Origin: an uncultured Clostridia bacterium
Lineage (GTDB): Bacteria > Bacillota > Clostridia > Lachnospirales > Anaerotignaceae
Assembly: GCA_944379995.1 (NCBI GenBank)
Contig: CALWGF010000003.1
Coordinates: 62,001 to 126,000 of the forward strand
Direction: 5' to 3'
DNA: 64,000 nucleotides
In this document: in pieces, positions 34,474 to 43,238 of the stretch
Numbering within the stretch: position 1 is the first letter of the stretch
How the letters are laid out: every line of letters begins with the position of its first letter
The notes under the pieces: generated by a model
Seen by the model: the letters and a program-made list of their open reading frames with translations, nothing else
What the model was told of the DNA's origin: nothing
Databases searched by the model: none
Position numbers and translations under genes: made by a program

Positions 34474-34680
34474 AAAATCTTAAATTTCAAAATTCCCGAA
34501 ATGCCGTTCCTACCTTTTGACACCTAGCTATCGCTAGGTGGGTATCCGCAGCTAAAACTCTGCCTTCCTCAGCCCAAAGGGAATTAGTAAGAGGCCTGAC
34601 ATATTCTTTGCTTATAGGATTCCCGTTTGTGTAATGTAGGTTCAAAAACAGTAGGCTCTCGCACACCTCAGGAACCTTGT
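34474..34680 (-). ncRNA. ssrS: 6S RNA
   Basis: Regulatory RNA that mimics an open promoter and binds the housekeeping RNA polymerase holoenzyme. On the minus strand the ends pair (TTCCTGAGGTGT near 34675 with GCATTTCGGGAA near 34495). The inside has the long central bulge flanked by paired arms, including GAGAGCCTAC, GAACCTACATT, and GAGGAAGGCAGAGTTTTAGCTGCGG split over positions about 34545-34570, which parallels the conserved block of E. coli 6S. It has its own consensus promoter and a terminator. The exact 3' end is uncertain. Confidence 0.87.
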
Positions 34681-34684
34681 ATAT

Positions 34685-34713
34685 ATTATAATATCTTATG
34701 TTAAATTAATCAA
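34685..34713 (-). promoter_or_regulatory. promoter of the 6S RNA gene
   Basis: Minus-strand TTGATT (34708-34713) and TATAAT (34685-34690) with a 17-base spacer, predicting transcription from about 34678, exactly where the RNA closing stem begins. Confidence 0.8.
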
Positions 34714-34737
34714 TACTTAAAATTTACATATTTCGAC

Positions 34738-35184
34738 TTATTTTTCATAAAAAACACTTGACAACATAGAAATAATACAACCTAAAAATATAAATATATC
34801 TGCAATATTGAATATTGGTGTATTTTTAATATTTATATATAAAAAGTCTGTTACTTCTCTTTTTGTTGCTCTTTCAAAAAGATTACCTATTGCACCACCT
34901 ATTACAATAGACAATCCAAATTTTAATACTTTCATTCCATTATTTGTTAAAAGCTTTATAAAATATATAACTGTACATATAAATATTATAAGAGAACCCA
35001 AAAAAACTTTGTTTGGTGACTCTTTAAAATTACTATATGCAAAACCTTTGTTTTTTATGTGCCATATATAAAATTTATTTTTTATTATTTCTATTTTTTT
35101 ATTTAAAGGAAATTTTCTTTTTACAAATTCTTTTGATAATAAATCAAAAAAAGCTATTCCACTTATAATTTTTAAATAATTCAT
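34738..35184 (-). CDS. lspA: signal peptidase II (LspA) family protein (148 aa)
   Basis: Membrane aspartyl peptidase that removes lipoprotein signal peptides. Four hydrophobic segments are seen. The conserved boxes are present in diverged form: NKGFAYS (usually NxGxAFS), IGGAIGNLFER, VTDFL with catalytic D113, and FNIADIF with catalytic D129. Both aspartates are kept, so it is probably active. The relaxed motifs suggest a second, diverged LspA or simply lineage divergence. It follows topB by 11 bases in the same direction, and 6S RNA lies downstream. Confidence 0.88.
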   Translation of the reverse strand: MNYLKIISGIAFFDLLSKEFVKRKFPLNKKIEIIKNKFYIWHIKNKGFAYSNFKESPNKVFLGSLIIFICTVIYFIKLLTNNGMKVLKFGLSIVIGGAIGNLFERATKREVTDFLYINIKNTPIFNIADIFIFLGCIISMLSSVFYEK

Positions 35185-35195
35185 AAAAACCTCTT

Positions 35196-37328
35196 TTAAT
35201 CTCTTATAAAGTCTTTTATTTCAAGTCGTATACTTTCATCTTTTTTAGTAAGTATAACAGTTCCTTTACCTTTTTCCCCTGTTTGTGGTATATGCATAAC
35301 AACATTTTTTAATTCTTTATCTTTTAATAATTTTCTCATTTTTGTTTTATCAATATCAATACCATAAATTTCAAGGCTGTTTTTCCATATTGTAAATTTG
35401 CAACCACTTTTCCAACTTTCACAATAAAAAGCCTTTGTATTTTCAAGAACTTTTTTACCACATAAAGGACATTTACCAATACTTACAATTCTTTTAGCTT
35501 TTTTATTTTTGGTATATTCTTCTTTTTCAAACTTAATATCTGTATTTGATGCACTTGCATTATCAACAAGAAATCTTACATATCTTTCAATACTTCCCAT
35601 AAATCTTTCTTGTGACATTTTTCCTTTAGCTACTGATGAAAGACCTTTTTCCCATTTTCCTGTTGTTTCAGGTGATTTAAGCTCCTCTGGAACTATTGCT
35701 ATAAGATTTTCACCTTTTTCAGTAGGAATAAGGTTTTTACCTTGTCTTATAACATATCCAACAGAAATAAGTCTTTCTATTATAGCTGCTCTTGTTGCTG
35801 GTGTTCCTATGCCTGACTCTTTAAGTTTTTCTTTTAATTCTTCATCTTCAACCATTTTACCTGCATTTTCCATAGCAGAAAGTATTGTAGCTTCTGTATA
35901 ATTTTTAGGTGGCATAGTTTTCTTTTCAATAACAGCAGCTTTTTTTATTACAAAATTATCACCTATTTTAACATCTGGTATAACAGGTTCATCTTTTTTT
36001 GTTTTAAATTTTTCATAAAGTACAGTCCAGCCTTTTTCAACTATTTCTGTACCTTTAGATATAAAATTTTCATTTTTACATTTAGCAAATACTTTTATTG
36101 AATTATATATATATTGCGGATAAAAAACAGATATAAACCTTAAAACTATTATATCAAAAACTTTTTTCTCATCTGTTGTAAGTTTATCTATTGATAACTT
36201 ACCTTTTGAAGGTATTATTGCATGGTGGTCTGATACTTTTGAATTATCAAAAACCCTTTTAGTATATGAATTTTTAATATTATTTTCTGCATATTCCAAA
36301 AACTCACTATAAAAGCCTGTATCTTTTATTTTAATAAGCACAATACCCATTTCAGATTTCATATCATCACTTAAATAACGGCTATCTGTTCTTGGATATG
36401 TTATCATTTTTCTTTTTTCATACAATGATTGAGCAACATCAAGAGTTTTTTTTGCAGAAAAACCGAATTTTCTATTACATTCTCTTTGTAGTTCTGTTAA
36501 ATCAAATAAAAGAGGGTGACTTTGTCTTTTTTCTTCTCTTTTAACATCATATATATTTGCAATTTCACCTTTTACATTATTAGCTATAATTTCAGCATCA
36601 CTTTTTTTATTTATACGAGTTTCATTTTCAAAAGGTTGTTTAAACCATATACCTTTAAATTCTCCATAATCTGCTTCAACCTCAAAATATTCTTCTGGTA
36701 CAAAATCTCGTATTTCTTTTTGTCTTTCAACAATCATAGAAAGTGTTGGAGTTTGAACCCTACCTATACTTAAAAGAGCATTATGTTTTACAGTAAATGC
36801 TCTTGTAGCATTTATACCTACAAGCCAATCTGCCTCAGAACGACATTTTGCTGATAAATAAAGATTATCATATTCTCTACTATCCTTAAGTTTTTCAAAT
36901 CCTTCTTTTATGGCAGTATCAGTCATACTTGATATCCAAAGACGTTTAAAACTCTTTTTACACTTTACTATTTCATATATATATCTAAAAATAAGCTCTC
37001 CCTCTCGCCCGCTATCAGTTGCACATATTATGCTATCTGTATCCTTACTATTCATAAGTTTTTTCAATACATTAAGCTGAGTTTTTGTTTTATTAATAGG
37101 CTTTAATTTTATTGTATCAGGTAATATAGGAAGTGTATTTTCAGACCATTTTTTTAACATAGCATCATAGTCTTCTGGGTCATAAAGTGTCACAAGATGA
37201 CCTATTGCCCAAGAAACAATATATTCATCATTATATAAAAAACCTTCTCCTTTGCTTTTGCATTTTAAAACTTTTGCTATATCAGAAGCAACAGAAGGTT
37301 TTTCAGCTATTACAAGTATTTTTCCCAT
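35196..37328 (-). CDS. topB: DNA topoisomerase III, type IA (710 aa)
   Basis: Single-strand passing topoisomerase that decatenates replication intermediates. The Toprim domain has LVIAEKPSVA (E9) and TDSGREGE (D105 region). The active tyrosine is Y311 in MITYPRTDSRYL. AMENAGKMV and GIGTPATRAAIIERL are typical of TopB. The C-terminus holds one zinc-finger-like segment (CPLCGKKVLENTKAFYCESWKSGC) at about residue 620. AAAGGTG precedes the ATG. lspA follows closely. Confidence 0.96.
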   Translation of the reverse strand: MGKILVIAEKPSVASDIAKVLKCKSKGEGFLYNDEYIVSWAIGHLVTLYDPEDYDAMLKKWSENTLPILPDTIKLKPINKTKTQLNVLKKLMNSKDTDSIICATDSGREGELIFRYIYEIVKCKKSFKRLWISSMTDTAIKEGFEKLKDSREYDNLYLSAKCRSEADWLVGINATRAFTVKHNALLSIGRVQTPTLSMIVERQKEIRDFVPEEYFEVEADYGEFKGIWFKQPFENETRINKKSDAEIIANNVKGEIANIYDVKREEKRQSHPLLFDLTELQRECNRKFGFSAKKTLDVAQSLYEKRKMITYPRTDSRYLSDDMKSEMGIVLIKIKDTGFYSEFLEYAENNIKNSYTKRVFDNSKVSDHHAIIPSKGKLSIDKLTTDEKKVFDIIVLRFISVFYPQYIYNSIKVFAKCKNENFISKGTEIVEKGWTVLYEKFKTKKDEPVIPDVKIGDNFVIKKAAVIEKKTMPPKNYTEATILSAMENAGKMVEDEELKEKLKESGIGTPATRAAIIERLISVGYVIRQGKNLIPTEKGENLIAIVPEELKSPETTGKWEKGLSSVAKGKMSQERFMGSIERYVRFLVDNASASNTDIKFEKEEYTKNKKAKRIVSIGKCPLCGKKVLENTKAFYCESWKSGCKFTIWKNSLEIYGIDIDKTKMRKLLKDKELKNVVMHIPQTGEKGKGTVILTKKDESIRLEIKDFIRD

Positions 37329-37403
37329 AGTTACACCTTTTCATATATATTTTTAATATGATTATACATCAATTTTTTTATTATAGTCAATTTTCATTAA
37401 AAA

Positions 37404-37440
37404 CAAAAAAGCCTTCTATAAATATAGAAGACCTTTTTAT
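37404..37440 (-). terminator. terminator of the spoIIIA operon
   Basis: Stem CTTCTATA / TATAGAAG extended by A/T pairs, with a T run on the minus strand directly after the spoIIIAH stop. Confidence 0.82.
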
Positions 37441-37443
37441 TAA

Positions 37444-38100
37444 TTATTTACTTTTCAATGTGCTTATTCTTATTTTATCATCTGCCATACCTGTTTTTCT
37501 TTTTACTATATCCATAATTTGAGCAGTTTCAGCCTCTGAAAGAGACTCTTTTTGAACAACAACATCAACTGTTTCATCATCAATTCTTACATATGCTTCA
37601 TTAAAACCTTTTGATTTAATCATAGCTTCTGCTGCTGTTTCTTTTTCTATTCTGCTTTGTATTTCAATCATAGAGTCTGTACATTCATTTTTCTTTTCTT
37701 CTGATATATTGTCATTATTAATCATTTCTGTTAAGAGGTCGGTTTGTTCTGCTCTTGACTGGTCTCTTTCAAGTTTTGCCTCTGCAAAATAATCACTAGC
37801 TTCAGCATTTGAATTTACAAAAACCGCTGCACCCTCATTAGATGATACTGTAATAGCTCCTTCGCCTTCTGCCATTGTCATTTCTGTACTGTCATCTTCT
37901 TCTGCTGGGTCATTATCTGCAAGAGGTTGTATACTTCCGTCATCATTTAAAATTGCATATGCATCACCTTCTTCTGTTATATTCATTGCTGTTTTTTCTG
38001 CACTTCCTTCTTTTGTTTCTGAAAAATTTAAGTAACCTGCCACAGCAACCATTATTGCAAGAGTTGTAACTATTACCTGATTTCTTTTCAATGTAAACAT
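37444..38100 (-). CDS. spoIIIAH: stage III sporulation protein AH (218 aa)
   Basis: Mother-cell membrane protein that joins SpoIIQ across the two membranes of the engulfed forespore to form the feeding channel. One N-terminal membrane segment (residues 8-26), an acidic spacer rich in Glu/Asp (30-105), then a YscJ/FliF-like ring-building domain (about 110-218, with SRIEKETAAEAMIKSKGFNEAYVRIDDETVDVVVQKESL). The C-terminal motif is typical of the family. GGGAGG lies upstream. It is the last gene of the eight-gene operon. Confidence 0.95.
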   Translation of the reverse strand: MFTLKRNQVIVTTLAIMVAVAGYLNFSETKEGSAEKTAMNITEEGDAYAILNDDGSIQPLADNDPAEEDDSTEMTMAEGEGAITVSSNEGAAVFVNSNAEASDYFAEAKLERDQSRAEQTDLLTEMINNDNISEEKKNECTDSMIEIQSRIEKETAAEAMIKSKGFNEAYVRIDDETVDVVVQKESLSEAETAQIMDIVKRKTGMADDKIRISTLKSK

Positions 38101-38114
38101 TATGTATTACCTCC

Positions 38115-38675
38115 CTATTTCATTTTAAATACAGCTATTTTATTTGATGGCACATTTAAAAGTGCTTGTGCTGCCTCAACAATAGCACTTTTAACATAAA
38201 CATTGTCTGCTCCTTCAGAAACTATTAATGCTCCTTGTATTTCGGGCATCTTTTCAGAAATAACAAAGGGCATTTTTTCTCCTTCAGCATTTTCTGTTGA
38301 TACTGTTGTTTCTTCAAAAACTGTATTTTCTGATACTGCACTTTCATCATTATCAATACTTTTTTCTTGCCTTGTATCCTTAGCAACATTCTTTTCCGTT
38401 GTCCCCTTTAATGTGACCATTACTTTTGTATTTCCTGCTCCTTCAATAGTAGATATAATTTCTGATAGCCTTTTTTCAATATCATATTCAGCATTATTAT
38501 TTGCTACATCTGTTTTTGAAACTGAAATTTCTTCTTCTTTTATGTCTTCACTTTCATCACTACTAAAAAAAGAACCACTTACCAAAAGCAAAATCACTCC
38601 TGTAATAAAAATAGCAAATAAATCAGTTTTTATTTTTTTATTAGATAAAATTTTACCCCAAAAATCAAATTTCAT
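38115..38675 (-). CDS. spoIIIAG: stage III sporulation protein AG (186 aa)
   Basis: Ring-forming component of the SpoIIIA-SpoIIQ channel. One membrane segment (residues 19-37) is followed by an acidic region and a secretin-associated ring-building motif (YDIEKRLSEIISTIEGAGNTKVMVTLKGTTEKN). A loop of about 35 residues precedes QGALIVSEGADNVYVKSAIVEAAQALLNVPSNKIAVFKM, which closes the domain. Position before spoIIIAH fits. AGGTG lies just upstream of the ATG. Confidence 0.95.
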   Translation of the reverse strand: MKFDFWGKILSNKKIKTDLFAIFITGVILLLVSGSFFSSDESEDIKEEEISVSKTDVANNNAEYDIEKRLSEIISTIEGAGNTKVMVTLKGTTEKNVAKDTRQEKSIDNDESAVSENTVFEETTVSTENAEGEKMPFVISEKMPEIQGALIVSEGADNVYVKSAIVEAAQALLNVPSNKIAVFKMK

Positions 38676-38687
38676 ATTTTCACCTGC

Positions 38688-39128
38688 TCATTTGTTTTTT
38701 ACATTTATATTTTCTATATTGTATATTTCAGAAATATAATTTAAAATTTCATCATTATAGTATCCTTCTTCAAATATAATATCTATTTCTGTTATATCAC
38801 TTTCGTCTGTCTTAATTTCTGCAAATGCTTTTCCCTCTGATACATTAAATAAATAATCATTAACCTCCTCATTGATTTTTTCAGAGTATTTTGAAAAAGC
38901 AAACTCTTTAATATCCTCATCATAAAAACTACCTGTATTAATAGTAATATTACTATCATAGTTTAAAAGTTTATTTACAGAATTAAGAACCACCACCATA
39001 AGCAAAAGCCCCATAAATACATTTATAAACTTTTTAAGACTACTATCTGGAAAAAGTATTTCAGCAAAAGAAATAAATATCATAAATATTGCTATAATTT
39101 TTATATATGCTTTAATTCCTTCTAACAT
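38688..39128 (-). CDS. spoIIIAF: stage III sporulation protein AF (146 aa)
   Basis: Membrane component of the SpoIIIA complex. Two N-terminal hydrophobic segments (residues 8-26 and 32-52, ending with MGLLLMVVVLNSVNKLL) and a soluble C-terminal domain (60-146) of the ring-building type. The family is poorly conserved, so the call rests on size, topology and place between AE and AG. GTGGTGAT lies upstream. Confidence 0.9.
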   Translation of the reverse strand: MLEGIKAYIKIIAIFMIFISFAEILFPDSSLKKFINVFMGLLLMVVVLNSVNKLLNYDSNITINTGSFYDEDIKEFAFSKYSEKINEEVNDYLFNVSEGKAFAEIKTDESDITEIDIIFEEGYYNDEILNYISEIYNIENINVKNK

Positions 39129-39148
39129 TCTAAATAATCACCACATTT

Positions 39149-40282
39149 TCATAATATTCCAGAAGATACCATAACAATTACTGAAAAAACAAATATTACA
39201 CCTGTTGTAACTATTGCACCTAAAAGTATATATGTAAAATCCGCTACACAATCCATACAACCTATAAGACGCTTGTCACAAAAGGGTTCAGAAAAAACTC
39301 CAATAAGTTTATACATTATAAAAACTGTAAAAAGTTTTAAAATAGGTATTAAACACATTAATATTAAAAATATGATAACAACAGCAGAAATACTACCCTT
39401 TGCAGCAGTAATAAGTGCTACTGTTGACTCCATAGTACCTTCCATAATATCTCCAACAACAGGTATAGCACCTGCAACTGCTTTTGTTGTTTTTAAAGCT
39501 ACTCCACTTACAGCTGGAATAGCTAATTTTTGTATAGAAAGTATAGCTGTAAACAATATTGCTATTCCTTTTAAAAGCATTGATATACACTTTTTCATAA
39601 AACTTATAAGAGATTTTAAAAGCTCTCTTTCAGATATATAATTTATAATTTCAAAAACAGAAACCGTAACTGTAATAGGAACTATTACCGACAATATGAA
39701 CCCTATTACAAAAGCTCCCATTCCCCCTATAAATGGTGCTATAACAACACCCTCACCAATATTCCCCCCTGATATTGCCAAAGTTATAAATATAGGTATT
39801 GTAATTTTTAAAAACTCATACATATTTTGTATTGTTTCTGAAGCTATTTTCGAACCTGTATAAAACACATTACAAATTGATAATATAACTATCATATAAC
39901 AGACATAAAAACCTATTTCACCAACAGATTTTTCACTAAATGAAGAAGTTACACTTTTTAAAATTCCGCTTATAACCATTACACTAAATATTCCAATAAA
40001 TATTATAATTACATCTTTAATTTCACTAAAAAATTGTTGTATAATAAAATTCACAATAATAGAAATATCAAATTCATTATTTTCTATTTTTTCAAGTATA
40101 TTTTCAAAAGTAATATCATCATTTAAGTCTTTTGTAATTTCTTTTGTATATCTATTAAGGTCTTTTATATCAACAGTTTCATCAACTATATTTTCTGTAA
40201 AATCACTTTGGCTATTAGCAAATACTGTACTGTTTATAACCATACATAATAAAATACAAATTAAAACAAACCATTTTTTCAT
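39149..40282 (-). CDS. spoIIIAE: stage III sporulation protein AE (377 aa)
   Basis: Large polytopic membrane protein of the SpoIIIA complex. A signal-like N-terminus (residues 1-22) is followed by a polar extracytoplasmic part and about seven membrane segments. The family stretches GGNIGEGVVIAPFIGGMGAFVIGF, AIPVVGDIMEGTMESTVALITAAKGS and EPFCDKRLIGCMDCVADFTYILL are present. The ATG at 40282 has GGAGG 4 bases upstream, so the five-residue longer frame is not used. Loss of this protein blocks forespore-specific sigma-G activity in B. subtilis. Confidence 0.95.
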   Translation of the reverse strand: MKKWFVLICILLCMVINSTVFANSQSDFTENIVDETVDIKDLNRYTKEITKDLNDDITFENILEKIENNEFDISIIVNFIIQQFFSEIKDVIIIFIGIFSVMVISGILKSVTSSFSEKSVGEIGFYVCYMIVILSICNVFYTGSKIASETIQNMYEFLKITIPIFITLAISGGNIGEGVVIAPFIGGMGAFVIGFILSVIVPITVTVSVFEIINYISERELLKSLISFMKKCISMLLKGIAILFTAILSIQKLAIPAVSGVALKTTKAVAGAIPVVGDIMEGTMESTVALITAAKGSISAVVIIFLILMCLIPILKLFTVFIMYKLIGVFSEPFCDKRLIGCMDCVADFTYILLGAIVTTGVIFVFSVIVMVSSGIL

Positions 40283-40296
40283 ATGTACCTCCATAT

Positions 40297-40683
40297 TTAT
40301 GATAAAATCGTTGTAACAGTATTAATAAGTTCTGTTATTATAGGAACAGATAAACTCAATATTATAATTTTTCCACCTATTTCTATTTTTGAAGCTATAA
40401 GTCCACATTGTGCATCTTTACAAATTTGTACGGCAAATTCTGATATATAAGCAATAGCCATAACTTTCATAACTATTTTCATATATGAAAAATCAAGACC
40501 TGTTTTTAAATATATATCTTTAAGTGCATTTATACTTTCTGAAAGTTTACCAATTATTGTAAAAACCATAATTATTCCTGTTATTATAATTACTGCAACA
40601 GAAAATTCAGGTGCATTTTTTTTTAATGAAAGTGCAAGAAATGTTCCTATAATTCCAATAGTAACAATTTTTATAAATTCCAT
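40297..40683 (-). CDS. spoIIIAD: stage III sporulation protein AD (128 aa)
   Basis: Small membrane protein with four hydrophobic segments and the family stretch YMKIVMKVMAIAYISEFAVQICKDAQCGLIASKIEIGGKIIIL. It is a SpoIIIAC/AD-type component of the mother-cell channel complex. It sits in canonical order between AE and AC, each separated by about 14 bases. Confidence 0.95.
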   Translation of the reverse strand: MEFIKIVTIGIIGTFLALSLKKNAPEFSVAVIIITGIIMVFTIIGKLSESINALKDIYLKTGLDFSYMKIVMKVMAIAYISEFAVQICKDAQCGLIASKIEIGGKIIILSLSVPIITELINTVTTILS

Positions 40684-40697
40684 AAAACCACCCTAAC

Positions 40698-40892
40698 CTA
40701 AAGCTGAAATAAAGTTTGTACAGTATCAAAAAGATTACTTATGTAATGTATTACCCAAAAAAGAACAACAACCAAACCTGCTAATGTTGTCATCATTGCT
40801 TGCTCTTCTCTACCTGCTCTTATAAGAACCTGATTTAATACAGCAACAAGTATACCAACAGCAGCAATTCTAAAAACAATGCTTATATCCAT
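40698..40892 (-). CDS. spoIIIAC: stage III sporulation protein AC (64 aa)
   Basis: Two-helix membrane protein (residues 3-25 and 33-55) with the conserved VLNQVLIRAGREEQAMMTTLAGLVVVLFWVI. It is a short paralogue of SpoIIIAD. Length and position match B. subtilis. Confidence 0.95.
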   Translation of the reverse strand: MDISIVFRIAAVGILVAVLNQVLIRAGREEQAMMTTLAGLVVVLFWVIHYISNLFDTVQTLFQL

Positions 40893-40906
40893 AAATTACA
40901 CCTCTC

Positions 40907-41428
40907 TTAAAACAGTATTATTACTATCCCTAGTCCTGAAAGTATTCCAAGGCTTCTGTACATTTTTTGTATTTTTTCAAGTTTATTTCTAAGATTGTTC
41001 AATGTTAAATCTATATGTTCAATAATATATTTTCCATTATCATACTGACTTTCAAAATCAAGGTATCCTATTGTTTTTCCAAAATACATAAATATATCAA
41101 TATCTTCTTTTTCAAAATTAGATTTTTTAAAACTTTCATTAATTACATTTTCCCAAGCCTCTTTGGCACTTTCAAACTTTCTTTCTGAAAGATATACTCC
41201 TGTTTTTTTAAATATTTCCGCTGAAATACCTGAAAGCTTTTGAGAAATTTCTGCCATTACTTCTTCAAGGGGTAAGTGTGTATATCTAATACTATTTGAA
41301 AAAAGATTAAAGCCTTTTTTCATTTCTTCAATGTCTTTTATATGTACTCTGTGTTTACTTTCAATATATAAAGAAAACATTGTTGTTGAAAATATAATAA
41401 AAATACTTCCAATAATTTTAAAAATCAT
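40907..41428 (-). CDS. spoIIIAB: stage III sporulation protein AB (173 aa)
   Basis: Membrane-tethered protein with hydrophobic segments at both ends (residues 3-20 and 156-173) and a helical middle (RYTHLPLEEVMAEIS near residue 48 and LGYLDFESQYDNGKYI near 115), as in SpoIIIAB. It resembles type II secretion F-like proteins and is thought to work with the SpoIIIAA ATPase. Four bases separate it from spoIIIAA. Confidence 0.94.
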   Translation of the reverse strand: MIFKIIGSIFIIFSTTMFSLYIESKHRVHIKDIEEMKKGFNLFSNSIRYTHLPLEEVMAEISQKLSGISAEIFKKTGVYLSERKFESAKEAWENVINESFKKSNFEKEDIDIFMYFGKTIGYLDFESQYDNGKYIIEHIDLTLNNLRNKLEKIQKMYRSLGILSGLGIVIILF

Positions 41429-41432
41429 ATTT

Positions 41433-42377
41433 TCACCCCTTATATATTAAATTTTTATGTTTATCATATACTAAAAAAGTTTCTGCTCTTTTCCCAAGCA
41501 CTATGTATCTGTCAAACCATTCATATTCTATAAGTTTTTTTATTATAATTTTATTTTTTATATCATCAATACTACTACCATGTATTGTGCAAATAACAGA
41601 AACACCAGAATTAAAAACTTCCATTAAAGCCTTAACATCATCTTCTCTGCCTATTTCATCAACAACAATAACATCTGGTGACATACTTCTTAATGCCATT
41701 TCCATACCATAGGCTTTTGGGCAACTATCCAATATATCCGTACGCATACCTATATCATTTCTATATTCGCCCATAAAACCTCCTCCTATTTCATTTCTTT
41801 CATCAATAACACATACATTAAAACCTTCATTAATTCCATAAATACCATTACTTATATTTCTTGAAATATCTCTTAAAACAGTTGTTTTACCATAATTTGG
41901 AGGTGAAATTATAATTGTATTATTTATTTTTTTATCTGATACAATATATGGCATTATATTTTTACTACAACCTTTTACTTCTCTTGAAATTCTTATATTT
42001 ATACTATTAATTCCCTTTATAGTTTTTAAACTTCCATTTTCAATTACTGCTCGTCCTGTAATTCCTGCTCTGTGTCCCCCCTTCATTGTTATAAAACCTT
42101 TTTTTAATTCTTCTTCAAAGGCATATATTGAATATCTACTTATAAGTTCAATAGTCTTATTTATACTTTCTTTATCTGCAATTAAGCCATTATTTATATT
42201 CATAGTTTTTTTTAAACTATTATTTACATAAATTTCTCCTTTAGAAGTTACAAATATAATAGGACTTTTATTTCTTATTCTTATTTCGTATATATCTTTA
42301 TAATCATTTTCATCAAAAACTTCTGCCGCTTTTTTTACTATTCCTCCAAAAGAACTTAAAAGCTCGTCCCTTAACAT
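41433..42377 (-). CDS. spoIIIAA: stage III sporulation protein AA, ATPase (314 aa)
   Basis: Secretion-type ATPase of the SpoIIIA complex. Walker A is SPPNYGKTTVLRDISR (a Tyr in the loop, at about 158-173). CVIDERNEIGG and the Walker B-type VIVVDEIGREDDVKALM follow, then CTIHGSSIDDI. The N-terminal half has EIRIRNKSPIIFV and GHRAGITGRAV. It is the first gene of the operon, with AAAGGAGTGAT upstream. A sigma-E promoter is expected but I could not place one with confidence in the 145 bases before it. Confidence 0.95.
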   Translation of the reverse strand: MLRDELLSSFGGIVKKAAEVFDENDYKDIYEIRIRNKSPIIFVTSKGEIYVNNSLKKTMNINNGLIADKESINKTIELISRYSIYAFEEELKKGFITMKGGHRAGITGRAVIENGSLKTIKGINSINIRISREVKGCSKNIMPYIVSDKKINNTIIISPPNYGKTTVLRDISRNISNGIYGINEGFNVCVIDERNEIGGGFMGEYRNDIGMRTDILDSCPKAYGMEMALRSMSPDVIVVDEIGREDDVKALMEVFNSGVSVICTIHGSSIDDIKNKIIIKKLIEYEWFDRYIVLGKRAETFLVYDKHKNLIYKG

Positions 42378-42522
42378 ATTTTCATCACTCCTTTTATAAA
42401 AAATATATTCTTTAACATCATAATTTATTAACTTTTTTAATATAAAAAATATAGATTTTCATCTTTATTGTGATATAATATAGTAAATAACTTCACAATA
42501 TGACAAACCTTAAAATTATTAG

Positions 42523-43062
42523 GTGGTGATTAAAATTTTTAATATTTTAATTGTAAAAAACAGTAATACTATAAATTATGAAAATATGTTTTCAACAATA
42601 AATACAAATGGTAAAAAAATTAATATTATACATGCTGAAAACGAAGAAGATGCAGAAAAAATTTTTAATAAAACAAAAATAAATTTACTTCTTATAACAG
42701 AACCTTTTATATTCAGTAATAAAATAGAACATACAAAACTTATATTAAAAAAATCTGGAGAAATAATAAGCATTAACTTTAAAGATATACTTTTTATAGA
42801 ATCAAACAAACATAAATTTATAATAAACAAAACAAATAATACTTCTATTGCACTTTATGGTTCTATTAGTGGTATAATGGAAAAAATAAAAAACTCATGT
42901 CTTGTGAGATGTCATCGTTCATACATAGTAAATATAGAAGAAATATCCACAATAGATACATCTTCTGACCCTTGGATTATACACTTTAATAATTCAAATA
43001 AAATCTCCTATATAAGCAGAACTTATAGAAATATATTTTTAGATATTTTTAATAATAATTAA
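42523..43062 (+). CDS. LytTR-type DNA-binding regulator with short N-terminal domain (about 175-179 aa)
   Basis: Transcription regulator. The C-terminal LytTR domain (about residues 82-175) shows ISINFKDILFIESNKHKFII, the CHRSYIVNIEEIS recognition segment and YISRTYRN. The first 70 residues (NILIVKN, then INIIHAENEEDAEKIFNKTKINLLLI) look like the start and end of a receiver domain but are too short and lack the phosphorylated Asp. Coordinates give the frame from GTG 42523; however AGGTGG (42521-42526) covers both GTG codons, and the best-spaced codon is ATT at 42535. It is divergent from spoIIIAA; targets are unknown. Confidence 0.78.
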   Translation: MVIKIFNILIVKNSNTINYENMFSTINTNGKKINIIHAENEEDAEKIFNKTKINLLLITEPFIFSNKIEHTKLILKKSGEIISINFKDILFIESNKHKFIINKTNNTSIALYGSISGIMEKIKNSCLVRCHRSYIVNIEEISTIDTSSDPWIIHFNNSNKISYISRTYRNIFLDIFNNN

Positions 43063-43078
43063 ATAAATTAATTATTGT

Positions 43079-43122
43079 AAAAAAAGTAATATTAATGTTA
43101 TAATTAATATTACTTTTTTATT
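43079..43122 (+). terminator. terminator after the LytTR gene
   Basis: Perfect 16-bp stem (43081-43096 with 43103-43118) with a 6-base loop and a T run. Confidence 0.85.
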
Positions 43123-43148
43123 TTATCGCTTTAAAGTGTGTTAGTATA

Positions 43149-43177
43149 TTGACACTATACTTTTAAAAGGGTAAAAT
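43149..43177 (+). promoter_or_regulatory. promoter of the aromatic operon
   Basis: TTGACA (43149-43154) and TAAAAT (43172-43177) with a 17-base spacer, leaving a leader of about 55 bases with no attenuator seen. Confidence 0.75.
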
Positions 43178-43238
43178 AAATCCTATATTTACAAATGTAC
43201 ATACATAAAAAACATACAATCAAAGGGGGATTTTATTA

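Noticed and set aside
34501..34680. T-box or another riboswitch in the 6S region
   Set aside because: No GGTGG-ACCGCG core is present. The closing stem, central bulge and conserved blocks fit 6S RNA, and no gene follows in the right orientation.
42378..42522. Sigma-E promoter of spoIIIA
   Set aside because: Expected by knowledge of the operon, but no pair of boxes with acceptable match and spacing could be placed by eye.
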